Positions 47,102-56,316 are shown, numbered from the stretch's first letter. The stretch: 64,000 bases of DNA from Chloroflexota bacterium (GCA_016202545.1 JACQON010000021.1:1-64000), one strand, 5' to 3'. Notes: generated by a model not told the origin, from the letters alone. A program made the numbers and translations.

Positions 47102-48856
47102 GTGAAGCGGGCGGTCGATATGCACCGGCTGCGAATCGGCATGGCCCAGATTAATGCCACCGTTGGCGACTTCAAGGGCAACGTCGGCAAGATTCTGGAG
47201 GCTATTGACCGGGCGCGCTCTCTTGAGGTTGACCTGCTCACCTTTCCTGAGCTGGCCATCTGCGGTTACCCGCCGGAAGACCTCCTGCTCAAGCCCCAGT
47301 TCATCAGGGAGAACCTGAACTCCCTCAACCAGGTCATCGAGCATTCCTCAGGTCTGACCGTGGTGGTGGGATTTGTTGACGTCAGCGGCGATATCTTCAA
47401 CGCCGCCGCCGTCATCCACGACGGGAAGCTGGCCGGCGTCTATCACAAGATATACCTGCCCAACTATGGCGTCTTTGATGAGAACCGCTATTTCCAGTCT
47501 GGTAAAGAATGCCCCATCTATGTCATAAATGGCGTCGGCGTGGGGGTCAATATCTGCGAGGACATCTGGTACGAGGCCGGCCCGGCCACGACACAGGCCT
47601 ACTTCGGGGCTGAGGTTATCGTAAACATAAGCGCCTCGCCCTATCATCTGGGCAAAGGAGATTTCAGGGAGAGAATGCTGGCGACACGCGCCACTGATAA
47701 TGTGGCCATCTTTGCCTACAACAACCTGGTGGGCGGACAGGACGAACTGGTGTTTGATGGCAACAGCATGATAGTGGATGAAAAAGGGCAGGTGGTGGCC
47801 AGGGGCAAGCAGTTCGAAGAAGAACTGATAGTAGCTGACCTGGGTGTGGAGGCAGTGTTCCGGGTACGCCTTCACGACCCGAGGTGGAGAAAGGGGATGC
47901 CGCTGCTGGAGACGCCACGCTGGCAGGCGACCACGGCCGCGATATCAGAGGCGCCCTCGGCGGTGCCCAAGCCGCCGCTCCCCAAACGCCAGGTTGAGGC
48001 GCGCAGCTTCCCTGAGGAGGTCTACGATGCGCTGGTGCTGGGCACGCGGGACTACGTGCTCAAAAATGGCTTCACCAAGGTGTTGATTGGGCTGTCAGGC
48101 GGTATAGATTCCAGCCTGGTAGCTACCATCGCTGCGGACGCTCTGGGAGCGTCAAACGTGGTCGGGGTATCTATGCCTTCCCAATATTCCTCGCCCGGCA
48201 GCATGGCGGATGCCAGGTTGCTGGCCGATAACCTGGGCATCACACTGCTTAGTATCCCCATTACCCCGATTTATCAGGCGTATCTGGAAACGCTGAAGAC
48301 ACCCTTTAAGGGAACTGAGCCCGGCGTGGCTGAGGAGAACATCCAGGCCCGCATCAGGGGCAACCTTCTCATGGCCCTGTCTAACAAGTTCGGCTGGCTT
48401 GTCCTCACCACGGGCAATAAAAGCGAGATGGCCACCGGCTATTCCACCCTGTATGGAGATATGGCTGGCGGCTTCGCCGTGATAAAGGACGTGCCCAAGA
48501 CCATGGTCTATGAGGTAGCCCGCTACCGGAACTCGAAGGCAGGGCAGGAGCTAATACCTGCCACGGTGCTGGAGAAAGTGCCCTCGGCTGAGCTGCGGCC
48601 GAATCAGAAGGATACCGATAGCCTGCCTCCTTACGAGCTGCTTGACCCGGTGCTGAAAGCCTATGTTGAGGAAGACAAGAGCGTGGAGCAAATCATCGAG
48701 CTGGGGATGGAGGAACAGGTGGTCAAGCAGGCCGCCCGGCTGGTGGACAACAGCGAGTATAAGCGCCGCCAGGCATCACCGGGGATAAAGATAACCCCCA
48801 GGGCGTTCGGCCGGGATAGGCGTTTGCCCATTACCAACCGCTTCAAAGGGTGGTAG
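47102..48856 (+). CDS. nadE: Glutamine-dependent NAD+ synthetase
   Basis: NadE amidates nicotinate-adenine dinucleotide to NAD+. The 584-residue protein fuses an N-terminal nitrilase-fold glutaminase (catalytic E in TFPELAICGYPP near 47, K in YHKIYLPNYG near 118, C in VNICEDIW near 153) with a C-terminal synthetase (ATP-pyrophosphatase P-loop LSGGIDSSLVA near 332; TGNKSEMATGY near 438). The GTG start is preceded by GGAGG. It complements nadB and nadC 14 kb away. The preceding glnA supplies the amide donor. Confidence 0.95.
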   Translation: MKRAVDMHRLRIGMAQINATVGDFKGNVGKILEAIDRARSLEVDLLTFPELAICGYPPEDLLLKPQFIRENLNSLNQVIEHSSGLTVVVGFVDVSGDIFNAAAVIHDGKLAGVYHKIYLPNYGVFDENRYFQSGKECPIYVINGVGVGVNICEDIWYEAGPATTQAYFGAEVIVNISASPYHLGKGDFRERMLATRATDNVAIFAYNNLVGGQDELVFDGNSMIVDEKGQVVARGKQFEEELIVADLGVEAVFRVRLHDPRWRKGMPLLETPRWQATTAAISEAPSAVPKPPLPKRQVEARSFPEEVYDALVLGTRDYVLKNGFTKVLIGLSGGIDSSLVATIAADALGASNVVGVSMPSQYSSPGSMADARLLADNLGITLLSIPITPIYQAYLETLKTPFKGTEPGVAEENIQARIRGNLLMALSNKFGWLVLTTGNKSEMATGYSTLYGDMAGGFAVIKDVPKTMVYEVARYRNSKAGQELIPATVLEKVPSAELRPNQKDTDSLPPYELLDPVLKAYVEEDKSVEQIIELGMEEQVVKQAARLVDNSEYKRRQASPGIKITPRAFGRDRRLPITNRFKGW

Positions 48857-48896
48857 TCGGCTATATCCATACCACAACGCCGAAAGGAAGCAGCCC

Positions 48897-49895
48897 GTGT
48901 CACAGTTGCCAGCGCTGGTGGAAGCGCTACTGGACCCGAAGGCCTACCCCGAGCGACCACGCCGGATAGACCTGATTCAGACCCAGATGTCCTTCGTTTT
49001 CCTGGCCGATGACTATGTGTACAAGGTTAAAAAGCCGGTAGACCTGGGCTATCTGGACTATACCACTCTGGAGAAGCGCCGTCTTTACTGCCGCCGGGAA
49101 GTTGAGCTTAACCGTAGGCTGTGCCCTGATGCCTACCTGGGCGTAGTGGCAATAACCGGCGAAAAGGGCGCTACCGTAGGCGGTCAGGGTGAGGTGGTGG
49201 AGTATGCGGTGAAGATGCGCCGCCTTCCCCAGGAAAAGATGATGAACGCGCTGCTGGCTCAGGGCCAGGTGTCAGCAGAGATGGTGGTCAGGGTGGCCGA
49301 TAAACTGGCGGAGTTTCACCGCAGCGCCGAGACCAGTGCCGCTGTCAGCGTCTTCGGCGACCTTGCCGCCATCATCCAGAACACTGCCGAGAACTTCGCC
49401 CAGACGGAAAAGTATATCGGCAATACTATTCCCCTGGAGAGATATCAAAGCATCAAGGCCTACACTGACGGCTTCATCCGGGGAAATGCGTCCTTGTTCC
49501 GTAAGCGGATGGCTGACGGCAGGATAAGGGACTGTCACGGAGACCTTCACGCGGCGCACATCTGCTTCACTGACGGCATCTGCATTTACGATTGTATAGA
49601 GTTTAACGACCGCTTCAGGTACTGCGATATTGCCTCGGAGGTCGCCTTTCTGGCCATGGACCTGGACCATTACGGATGGCCTGACCTGTCACGCGGCTTC
49701 GTTGACGCTTACATGGTCTACAGCCAGGACAGGGAGCTGCCGGAGCTGCTCGATTTCTATAAATGCTACCGGGCCTATGTCAGGGGCAAGGTGGAGAGCT
49801 TCAAGCTGGATGACCCCCACATACCTCCACAGGATAAGATGAAGGTTAAGGATATTGCCAGGAGATACTTTGAGCTTGCCGAGTCATATATATGA
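48897..49895 (+). CDS. Aminoglycoside-phosphotransferase-family protein (COG2187-like)
   Basis: A 332-residue kinase-fold protein matching the COG2187 type. It starts with MSFVFLADDYVYKVKKPVDLGYLDYT (a lysine-containing nucleotide-binding segment near residue 44) and has the catalytic loop DCHGDLHAAHICF near 214 followed by YDCIEFNDRFRYCDIASEVAFLAMD (metal-binding D). In many bacteria this domain is fused to a P-loop kinase domain; here the P-loop partner is a separate gene ~430 bases downstream. Substrate unknown. GTG start behind AAGGAAG. Confidence 0.8.
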   Translation: MSQLPALVEALLDPKAYPERPRRIDLIQTQMSFVFLADDYVYKVKKPVDLGYLDYTTLEKRRLYCRREVELNRRLCPDAYLGVVAITGEKGATVGGQGEVVEYAVKMRRLPQEKMMNALLAQGQVSAEMVVRVADKLAEFHRSAETSAAVSVFGDLAAIIQNTAENFAQTEKYIGNTIPLERYQSIKAYTDGFIRGNASLFRKRMADGRIRDCHGDLHAAHICFTDGICIYDCIEFNDRFRYCDIASEVAFLAMDLDHYGWPDLSRGFVDAYMVYSQDRELPELLDFYKCYRAYVRGKVESFKLDDPHIPPQDKMKVKDIARRYFELAESYI

Positions 49896-49971
49896 CTCGG
49901 GGTCATCGAGATTACGGGTAAGCCAGGCAGTATAAAAGGTCACACATGATGACTAATAGGAGCTTGGCCAG

Positions 49972-50260
49972 ATGGAAATAATTGATTTAACGGACGAATA
50001 CAAGCAGCTATATTTTGTCTGCCTTGAAGACTGGTCAGAAGCTTGGCGACAGGGTAGTGTTTCAAGGGGTCAACACATTTGACAGTGAGGCCCTCCTGGA
50101 ATGGGGAATTGCCGACGCCCTGCTTGTAGATGGCAGGCCGGTGAGAACGGGAACGCCTCCTCCATACGAGAGAATAAAGCGGCTCATCGCCAAAAGGGTT
50201 AAAAAATTAAAGCCCTGGGCTATAAGTGATTGCTTCGCTCGCAATAGCGGGAAAGCGTAA
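49972..50260 (+). pseudogene. Remnant of a GNAT acetyltransferase with YoaP-like C-terminal domain
   Basis: Two fragments of what looks like one gene in different frames. From ATG 49972 (frame 1) the start MEIIDLTDEYKQLYFVCLEDWSE resembles the first residues of GNAT proteins with a YoaP-like tail. From ~50036 (frame 2) GDRVVFQGVNTFDSEALLEWGI...RKVKK-like sequence resembles their last ~55 residues (ending near KRVKKLK). The roughly 150-200 central residues, including the acetyl-CoA site, are missing and the frames do not match across the junction (near 50036). After the last family-like residue the frame runs into a REP-like repeat to a stop at 50260. It is a decayed gene by internal deletion. 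Confidence 0.62.
50228..50248. repeat. Partial copy of the dispersed REP-like repeat
   Basis: GATTGCTTCGCT / CGCAAT closely matches the right end of the 54236-54404 element (GATTGCTTCGCTAGACTCGCAATGAC) with four bases missing. It sits at the end of the acetyltransferase remnant. Confidence 0.55.
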
Positions 50261-50322
50261 TTAGTTGCTGCCCGGCGGGGCAGCAGGACACATAAGGGGG
50301 CGATAAATTGGGAGGACCGCTC

Positions 50323-50910
50323 ATGGAATTCATTGAGGCCGAGCTAAGAGACGGCTTCTTGCTTATCACCTGCGGCCTCCCCGGTACGCTGAAAACCGCC
50401 ATAGCCGGGGAGATATCCAGGGCCAGGGGTTATCCCGCCCTGCGGACTGACCTGCTCAGGCAAGAGGTACTCAAAGGCGAAGACATCTTCGACGAGGGCG
50501 TGGCTTCTGATATGGAGCGGCGGGTCAGGGTCTACGAAGAGATGTTCAAGCGGGCGGATGAGGCCTTAGACAAGACTGATGGGGTGATACTGGATGCCAC
50601 CTTCATCACCCAGTCGCTGCGCCGGCGGGCGGCTGAAATCGCCGCCAGGCACAATAAGGCTTTCGTCATCGTCCAGACTGATTGTGCGTGGGAAGTGGCG
50701 GTTGCCCGCATACTGAGGCGGGGTGGGGAAGGCTACCGGTCAAACGCCGTCACCGAGCGGGCTTACCTCAATAATAAAAAGGAGTTCGAAAAGGTTGACC
50801 TGGAGGACTTCAAGACCCTGTACCCCGACCTCGATGTCGTTCATCTGGTAGTGGATGCCAGCCAGGAGCAGCCGCCAAGCTGGCATGTCATCAGAGCGCA
50901 GATGAGATAA
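50323..50910 (+). CDS. P-loop AAA/zeta-toxin-type predicted kinase (COG0645-like)
   Basis: A 195-residue P-loop kinase. The Walker A segment is ITCGLPGTLKTAIAGEI (G-x4-GTLKT, with leucine where S/G-K is usual, so G-x-x-G-T-x-K-T), followed by RTDLLRQEV and DGVILDATFITQSLRRRA. It resembles the C-terminal half of COG2187/COG0645 fusion kinases, and the other half is encoded just upstream. I chose ATG 50323 because GGGAGGA lies 7 bases before it; a TTG at 50308 is also in frame. Substrate unknown. Confidence 0.78.
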   Translation: MEFIEAELRDGFLLITCGLPGTLKTAIAGEISRARGYPALRTDLLRQEVLKGEDIFDEGVASDMERRVRVYEEMFKRADEALDKTDGVILDATFITQSLRRRAAEIAARHNKAFVIVQTDCAWEVAVARILRRGGEGYRSNAVTERAYLNNKKEFEKVDLEDFKTLYPDLDVVHLVVDASQEQPPSWHVIRAQMR

Positions 50911-50918
50911 GCCGCCGC

Positions 50919-50947
50919 TGCAATTATCCAGATAGATATGCTAAACT
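50919..50947 (+). promoter_or_regulatory. Weak putative extended -10 promoter of ahcY-metK
   Basis: TGCAAT (50919-50924), 17-base spacer, TAAACT (50942-50947) preceded by TGC. The -35 is poor. No recognisable SAM or SAH riboswitch is seen in the leader to 51010. Confidence 0.35.
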
Positions 50948-51010
50948 ATTACTTAAGCGTTTTAGGCATCAGGTGCCAGCAGTCAACAGAAGATAGCATA
51001 GTGAGGCCAA

Positions 51011-52273
51011 ATGATTACTAAACACTATGACATTAAAGACCCATCATTAGCCCTCGAAGGCAGGCAGCGGATAGAATGGGCTTCCCGCGAGATGCCGGTA
51101 ATCAGGCTGCTCAGGGAGAAGTTTGCCCATGACAGGCCATTTGAGGGCATCAGGATTTCAGCCTGTCTTCATATCACCACCGAAACGGCAAACCTGGCGC
51201 TGGCTTTGAAAGAGGGCGGGGCCAGCCTGATGCTGTGCGCCTCCAACCCGTTGAGCACCCAGGATGATGTTGCCGCTGCCCTGGTGGAGTACGGTATACC
51301 CACCAATGCCATCAGGGGAGAGGACGAAAAGACTTATTATGCGCACATCGAGGCTGCCTTGAACTTCGGGCCGCAGCTTACCGTTGATGACGGGGCCGAC
51401 CTGGTTACCACCCTTCATACCAAGCGAAGTGAGCTAATTAAAGGTGTCATTGGCGGCACCGAGGAGACGACCACCGGCGTCATCAGGCTGCGCAGCCTGA
51501 GTCAGGCAGGGAAGCTAAAGTATCCCATAATCGCTATCAACGATGCCCAGACCAAGTACCTTTTCGATAACCGCTACGGCACCGGTCAGAGCACTATTGA
51601 CGGTATTACCCGCGCCACCAATGTCCTCTGGGCGGGAAAAAAGGTGGTGGTCTGCGGCTATGGCTGGTGCGGGCGGGGCATAGCCATGAGAGCCAGGGGG
51701 TTGGGCGCCCATGTTATTATAGCTGAGGTGGAGCCGGTGCGGGCCCTAGAAGCGGTCATGGATGGCCTCCAGGTCATGCCCTTAATCGATGCTGCCAGGC
51801 TGGGAGACATCTTCATCACCGCCACCGGCGATAAGAGCGTCATTGACCGTGCTCATCTCCAGGTGATGAAGGATGGTGCCATTCTGGCCAACAGCGGGCA
51901 TTTCAATGTTGAAATCAACATACCGGCCCTGGAGAGGTTAGCCGGTCACAAGCGGCGCATACGGCCTTTCGTTGATGAGTACGTCCTGGAAGATAAACGT
52001 CACGTTTACCTTCTGGGGGAGGGGAGGCTGATAAACCTGGCAGCCGCCGAGGGACATCCGGCCAGCGTCATGGATATGAGCTTTGCCAATCAGGCGTTAT
52101 GCCTGGAATACCTGGTCAAAAACCGTGGCGGACTGAAGCCCGGGGTATACCAGGTGCCTGAAGATATTGACCACCAGGTAGCCAGGCTAAAGCTCCACTC
52201 CATGGGGGTTAAGATTGACGCTTTGACGACAGAACAGCAAAACTACCTGACCAGTTGGGAAGAAGGCACATGA
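51011..52273 (+). CDS. ahcY: S-adenosylhomocysteine hydrolase
   Basis: AhcY splits S-adenosylhomocysteine to adenosine and homocysteine, relieving methyltransferase inhibition and returning homocysteine for methionine synthesis. The 420-residue protein has the substrate-binding [14 protein letters not shown] near residue 54, the catalytic KxxD region ([24 protein letters not shown] near 175) and the NAD-binding [14 protein letters not shown] near 215. The shorter form without the ~40-residue plant/eukaryotic insert. metK follows directly, giving an SAM-cycle pair. Confidence 0.96.
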   Translation: MITKHYDIKDPSLALEGRQRIEWASREMPVIRLLREKFAHDRPFEGIRISACLHITTETANLALALKEGGASLMLCASNPLSTQDDVAAALVEYGIPTNAIRGEDEKTYYAHIEAALNFGPQLTVDDGADLVTTLHTKRSELIKGVIGGTEETTTGVIRLRSLSQAGKLKYPIIAINDAQTKYLFDNRYGTGQSTIDGITRATNVLWAGKKVVVCGYGWCGRGIAMRARGLGAHVIIAEVEPVRALEAVMDGLQVMPLIDAARLGDIFITATGDKSVIDRAHLQVMKDGAILANSGHFNVEINIPALERLAGHKRRIRPFVDEYVLEDKRHVYLLGEGRLINLAAAEGHPASVMDMSFANQALCLEYLVKNRGGLKPGVYQVPEDIDHQVARLKLHSMGVKIDALTTEQQNYLTSWEEGT

Positions 52274-52288
52274 ATGAAAGGGGCACAG

Positions 52289-53500
52289 ATGACTAACAGC
52301 TTCAGCAATTCGGCCAAGTATTTGCTAACCTCAGAGTCGGTTACCGAAGGGCATCCTGACAAGCTCTGCGACCAGATATCGGATGCCGTCGTAGATTCTA
52401 TCCTCGGCCGTGACCCCCATGCCAGGATAGCCTGTGAAACAGGGGTGACCAATGGCCTGGTAGTAGTTATGGGTGAGATTACTACCGACTGCTACACTGA
52501 GATTCCCCGGGTAGTACGTGAAGTGGTCCGTGATGCGGGTTATGTCCGTCCGGAATATGGCTTTGAATATCAGTCCTGCGGGGTGCTGGTCTCCATCAAG
52601 GAGCAGTCCCCAGACATCGCCCTGGGGGTGGACCGCTCCCAGGAGGCAAAACAGGCCGTGGCCGGTGACCCCTTTGACCTGGTTGGCGCTGGCGACCAGG
52701 GGATGATGATTGGCTTTGCCTGCAACGAGACGCCTGAGCTTATGCCTCTGTCCATTTCCCTGGCGCACAGGCTATGTAAACGCCTCGCCGAGGCGAGGAA
52801 GAAAAAGATAATCCCCTACCTGCGCCCGGACGGCAAGTCGCAGGTGACCGTTGAGTACAGCAACGGCCTGCCCAGGCGGATAGACACTGTGGTCATCGGC
52901 GCCCAGCATGACCCTGATGCCAGCTATGACAGGATTAAGCAAGACATCATGGAGCAGGTGATAAAAGACGTCATTCCGCCTCATCTGCTGGACAAGAACA
53001 CCAAGTTCTATGTCAATTCTACCGGCCGCTTCGTTATCGGCGGTCCGGTGTCCGATACCGGATTCACCGGCCGCAAAATCCTGGTTGATACCTACGGAGG
53101 CATTGCCCGCCACGGCGGCGGCGCTTTCTCCGGCAAAGACCCGACCAAAGTTGACCGCTCGGCAGCGTACATGGCCCGCTATATTGCCAAGAACATGGTA
53201 GCCGCCGGGCTGGCCGACCGCCTGGAGCTTCAGGTGTCTTACGCTATCGGCGTCGCTCACCCGCTCTCAATATCAGTAGAGACCTTCGGCACCGGCAAAG
53301 TTGACCAGGAGACCATTCTCAATCTTATTCAAAAGCACTTCGACCTCAGGCCGGCAGCCATCATCCACAACCTTGACCTGTGTCACCCTATCTACCGGCA
53401 GACCGCCACCTACGGGCACTTCGGCCGGGATGACCTCAATCTCCCCTGGGAGAAGACAGATAAAGCCGAAATCCTCAGAAGTGAAGCGCGGGGCGAGTGA
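52289..53500 (+). CDS. metK: S-adenosylmethionine synthetase
   Basis: MetK makes SAM from methionine and ATP. The ~403-residue protein has [21 protein letters not shown] near residue 14, the signature [13 protein letters not shown] near 132 and [16 protein letters not shown] near 277. I chose ATG 52289 (AAAGGGG 5 bases upstream); an ATG at 52274, directly after the ahcY stop, would add five residues. It closes the mtnP-metE-like-ahcY-metK methionine/SAM region. Confidence 0.96.
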   Translation: MTNSFSNSAKYLLTSESVTEGHPDKLCDQISDAVVDSILGRDPHARIACETGVTNGLVVVMGEITTDCYTEIPRVVREVVRDAGYVRPEYGFEYQSCGVLVSIKEQSPDIALGVDRSQEAKQAVAGDPFDLVGAGDQGMMIGFACNETPELMPLSISLAHRLCKRLAEARKKKIIPYLRPDGKSQVTVEYSNGLPRRIDTVVIGAQHDPDASYDRIKQDIMEQVIKDVIPPHLLDKNTKFYVNSTGRFVIGGPVSDTGFTGRKILVDTYGGIARHGGGAFSGKDPTKVDRSAAYMARYIAKNMVAAGLADRLELQVSYAIGVAHPLSISVETFGTGKVDQETILNLIQKHFDLRPAAIIHNLDLCHPIYRQTATYGHFGRDDLNLPWEKTDKAEILRSEARGE

Positions 53501-53537
53501 TAGGCTGGCCTGTTCGGCAAGAGCTGTCCGGGGCTGC

Positions 53538-54140
53538 CTAAGGGGTAACAGGGATAAGGCCGCTGAGGCCGAGACCCTGGATAATCATGTTCACCGCTAT
53601 GGCCGCCAGGAGCAGGCTGAATACCTTGGATACCGCCTTGAGCCCGCCTTGCCCCATGAACCTGACGATGTGGTCGCTCAGCAGGAAAATGACCCAGGCA
53701 ATGAGCAGGTTCAAGCTAAAAGTGACCAGCACCATGTACAGCGAAAACTGGGCGCTCAGCAGCAGCAAGGTGGTTATTGTCGCCGGCCCCACCACCAGCG
53801 GGGTGCCGATGGGCACCACCGCCACCATCTCCTCCTTTATCAGCTCTACCATCTGGCCGGTCATGGTGTACCTGATGGAAAGCACCAGCAGGACTATCCC
53901 CCCGGCAATGGCGAAGGAGCCTACCGATATGCCCATTATGTCCAGGACAAACCGGCCGAAGAACAGGAAGCCGAGGCCGACAACGGCGGCGGTCACCATG
54001 GCAACGTGAATCATCCTCCGCCGCTCATGCCCGGACATTCCCTCGCTCAGCGAGATGATAAAGGGCAAATTGCCCAGAGCGTCAATAGCTATAAACAGGG
54101 GGACGAAGGTCAATACGAAAGATTGCAGCCAGTCGGGCAT
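53538..54140 (-). CDS. MarC-family integral membrane protein
   Basis: A 200-residue protein with about six membrane segments that resembles the MarC family (FIAIDALGNLPFIISLSEGM near residue 17, GIVLLVLSIRYTM and PIGTPLVVGPATITTLL near 115). The family's function is not established; it was first named for multiple antibiotic resistance but that role was not confirmed. It is convergent with metK, 37 bases apart, and a 500-base repeat-rich stretch lies upstream. Confidence 0.85.
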   Translation of the reverse strand: MPDWLQSFVLTFVPLFIAIDALGNLPFIISLSEGMSGHERRRMIHVAMVTAAVVGLGFLFFGRFVLDIMGISVGSFAIAGGIVLLVLSIRYTMTGQMVELIKEEMVAVVPIGTPLVVGPATITTLLLLSAQFSLYMVLVTFSLNLLIAWVIFLLSDHIVRFMGQGGLKAVSKVFSLLLAAIAVNMIIQGLGLSGLIPVTP

Positions 54141-54235
54141 CGCTGTTTTGCCTCCTTCCTGCTTCTCCTAAATGGTAGAGTGGCCATGACCGATTGTCAA
54201 TGGCCCATGGCCTGAGGTTGTTTAGGAACTCACCC

Positions 54236-54404
54236 TGTCATTGCGAGGGCAACCTGCTCGCCGAACAGGTTCTCTGGCAGGCTTCAGCCTTCAGGCCGAG
54301 CTTCAGTCCGAGGCCCGAGTTCAGCCCGAGGGCGAGAGGCCGAAGCAATCTCGCCCGTTGCTCTGTGTGTTGATAGAGATTGCTTCGCTAGACTCGCAAT
54401 GACA
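54236..54404. repeat. 169-bp composite palindromic repeat (REP/MITE-like)
   Basis: Perfect 12-base terminal inverted repeats TGTCATTGCGAG (54236-54247) and CTCGCAATGACA (54393-54404). Inside, a second perfect 12-base inverted pair CGAAGCAATCTC (54341-54352) and GAGATTGCTTCG (54376-54387), and three 12-base units CTTCAGGCCGAG / CTTCAGTCCGAG / GTTCAGCCCGAG at 54289-54330. No coding capacity. Related copies lie at 9796-9829 and 50228-50248. Confidence 0.85.
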
Positions 54405-54416
54405 CAATAAAGCTTC

Positions 54417-54514
54417 CGTTTAATGAAAGCCTCCCGCCGTCGCCTTGCCCGGAGCACGCTTAAGAAGGTAAGATGATACCAGTGGATAGTCTCATAAATA
54501 GGGTTCATTAAACG
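54417..54514. repeat. 98-bp inverted-repeat element between two REP-like repeats
   Basis: Perfect 11-base inverted ends CGTTTAATGAA (54417-54427) and TTCATTAAACG (54504-54514) flank ~76 bases without an open frame. The end sequences recur fused at 9831-9848. Confidence 0.6.
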
Positions 54515-54529
54515 ACCGTCAGGTTTGAA

Positions 54530-54586
54530 TGTCACCCTGAGCGATAGCGAAGGGTCTCTAGATTCTTCACTGCGCTCAGAATGACA
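54530..54586. repeat. 57-bp palindromic repeat of a second family
   Basis: Imperfect inverted ends TGTCACCCTGAG (54530-54541) and CTCAGAATGACA (54575-54586; 10 of 12 complementary), with GCGAAGGGTCTC and GATTCTTCACTGCG inside. A repeat type distinct from the TGTCATTGCGAG family. Confidence 0.7.
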
Positions 54587-54643
54587 GCTTTAGTGAAAGG
54601 TATTTTCGGGACTGCACTCTAGAGACAAGGAGGAAGGCTTGAA

Positions 54644-55288
54644 ATGGCAGAGCAACTGGGTAAGTTGGAAAAGCCTGAGGCCGGGAGTTTCAGGGGGAAG
54701 AGAAAGCTCTACGTGGTCCCTCTTCTATTCTCCGGGGAAAAGGCGCCGCCTGAATATGAGGAGAAATTCGCCCTCTACTGGCAGCAGGTCAGCGAGCATA
54801 TAGCCCATCTGGAATCAAAAATAGGCAAGGTCAGCCATATCTTTCACGAAGCAATCTTCCTGGCGGGGGAGGAGGGACTCGAGGTGGTGGAGAAGCTGAA
54901 CTCCTCCAGTCACCGCATCGCCGAGGAAAAGTGCCAGGGGGGCGCCGAGGTGGAGGCAACCGAGGACAAAGAGCTGGCTGAAGAGAGCATGGACTGGGAG
55001 AGGTGCCTGCTTATGGGATTTATCAGCCAGAAGGTGGCCAGGATGGTCACCGGGTTCTACGTTGAGGCGATAAGGAAACGGTATGAGCACATCGCCCGCC
55101 GGATAGATGAGACGCTTAAAGAGGATGAGGCGGGGATGCTGTTTATCAGGGAAGGTCACATGGTCCAGTTCCCCGGCAGTGTGGAAGTATTCAGCGTAGC
55201 GCCGCCGGCTTTGGATGAGATTCATCGCTGGCTGCGCGACCGCTCGGCGGAGAAGGGGGCTGAGACAGAGGACGAGCACCCTGAATGA
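54644..55288 (+). CDS. Uncharacterised 214-residue protein
   Basis: I do not recognise this protein. It is soluble-looking, acidic and helical, with no signal or membrane segment. Features: a start with RKLYVVPLLFSGEKAPPEYEEKF, a central helix-rich part including GFISQKVARMVTGFYVEAIRKRYEHIARRIDETL, and a C-terminal EGHMVQFPGSVEVF segment with an acidic tail. AAGGAGGAAGG precedes the ATG. It lies alone between the repeat cluster and the convergent pyrD gene. Confidence 0.75.
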   Translation: MAEQLGKLEKPEAGSFRGKRKLYVVPLLFSGEKAPPEYEEKFALYWQQVSEHIAHLESKIGKVSHIFHEAIFLAGEEGLEVVEKLNSSSHRIAEEKCQGGAEVEATEDKELAEESMDWERCLLMGFISQKVARMVTGFYVEAIRKRYEHIARRIDETLKEDEAGMLFIREGHMVQFPGSVEVFSVAPPALDEIHRWLRDRSAEKGAETEDEHPE

Positions 55289-55338
55289 TTTTGCTGCCTT
55301 GCCCGGGGTTACTAAGGGACATACGCAGCGGCCTCTGG

Positions 55339-56262
55339 TCACCGGCGGGCGGCGCCGACCAGGTCGGCGATGTCCGTTATTCCCTCGCGCTGCATGAACT
55401 GCTCTATCCCCTCCAGGACGTCGAGCGGGGCGCGGGGGTCGGTGAAGGCGGCCGTGCCCACCTCGACGGCGCTGGCTCCGGCCATGATGAACTCCAGGGC
55501 ATCAGCGGCGGTGGCGATGCCGCCGCAGCCGACCACCGGCAGGTCTACCGCGCCAGCCACCTGGTATACCATATATAGCGCTACCGGTTTTATGGCTGGC
55601 CCGGACAGTCCGCCGGTGATATTGCCCAGCAGCGGCCTCCGCCTGGCCACGTCTATAGCCATCCCCTTGAGGGTATTTATAAGGGATAGGGCATCGGCGC
55701 CAGCTTCAGCCACGGCCACAGCCACTCTGGCAATATCGCTGGTATTGGGTGTCAGCTTCACCAGCACCGGCAGAGAGGTGGCTGCCCTGACCGCGGCGGT
55801 CACCTCGGCAGCCAGCCCGGGGTCGGCGCCAAACTCGGCGCCGCCGGCCTTGATATTAGGGCAGCCGATGTTCACCTCAACGGCGCTGACTCCGACCACT
55901 CCGTCCAGCTCGCCAGCCAGTCGGGCGTAATCGTCAACGCTTTCACCGGCGATATTGACGATGACCGGCACCCGCCAGGTTGCCCAGACCGGCGCCTTCT
56001 CCCCGATGACCGCCTTGACCCCGATGTTCTGTAGCCCTATCGAGTTGAGCACGCCGCAGGCGGTCTCGGCCAGCCTGGGCTGGGGGTTGCCTTCCCTGGG
56101 TTCAACGGTGGTCCCCTTGCATACTATGGCGCCCAGCCGCTGAATATCAAAGAGGTGGCCGTGCTCTGTCCCGTAGCCGAAAGTGCCCGAGGCGGTCATC
56201 ACCGGGTTGGCCAGCAATAATCCTGGCTTTCGCCCCGGGGCCAGTTGGGCCGATAGGTTCAT
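55339..56262 (-). CDS. pyrD: Dihydroorotate dehydrogenase, class 1B-like catalytic subunit
   Basis: PyrD oxidises dihydroorotate to orotate in pyrimidine synthesis. The 307-residue FMN barrel has [17 protein letters not shown] near residue 66, [13 protein letters not shown] near 128 with the catalytic-type cysteine of class 1 enzymes, [11 protein letters not shown] near 167, and [15 protein letters not shown] near 247. The length and cysteine fit the class 1B (NAD-linked PyrD/PyrK) form. pyrK is not adjacent. It is the last of three minus-strand genes (HAD phosphatase, SDR, pyrD). Confidence 0.94.
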   Translation of the reverse strand: MNLSAQLAPGRKPGLLLANPVMTASGTFGYGTEHGHLFDIQRLGAIVCKGTTVEPREGNPQPRLAETACGVLNSIGLQNIGVKAVIGEKAPVWATWRVPVIVNIAGESVDDYARLAGELDGVVGVSAVEVNIGCPNIKAGGAEFGADPGLAAEVTAAVRAATSLPVLVKLTPNTSDIARVAVAVAEAGADALSLINTLKGMAIDVARRRPLLGNITGGLSGPAIKPVALYMVYQVAGAVDLPVVGCGGIATAADALEFIMAGASAVEVGTAAFTDPRAPLDVLEGIEQFMQREGITDIADLVGAARR

Positions 56263-56316
56263 GATGTCACCGCCATGCCGCTAACAATTATAGGCCGCTG
56301 TTCCAGCCAGGGCAAG

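Noticed and set aside
50911..51010. Possible SAM/SAH riboswitch before ahcY-metK
   Set aside because: Only a small GGCA/TGCC hairpin is visible; no known riboswitch core was recognised.
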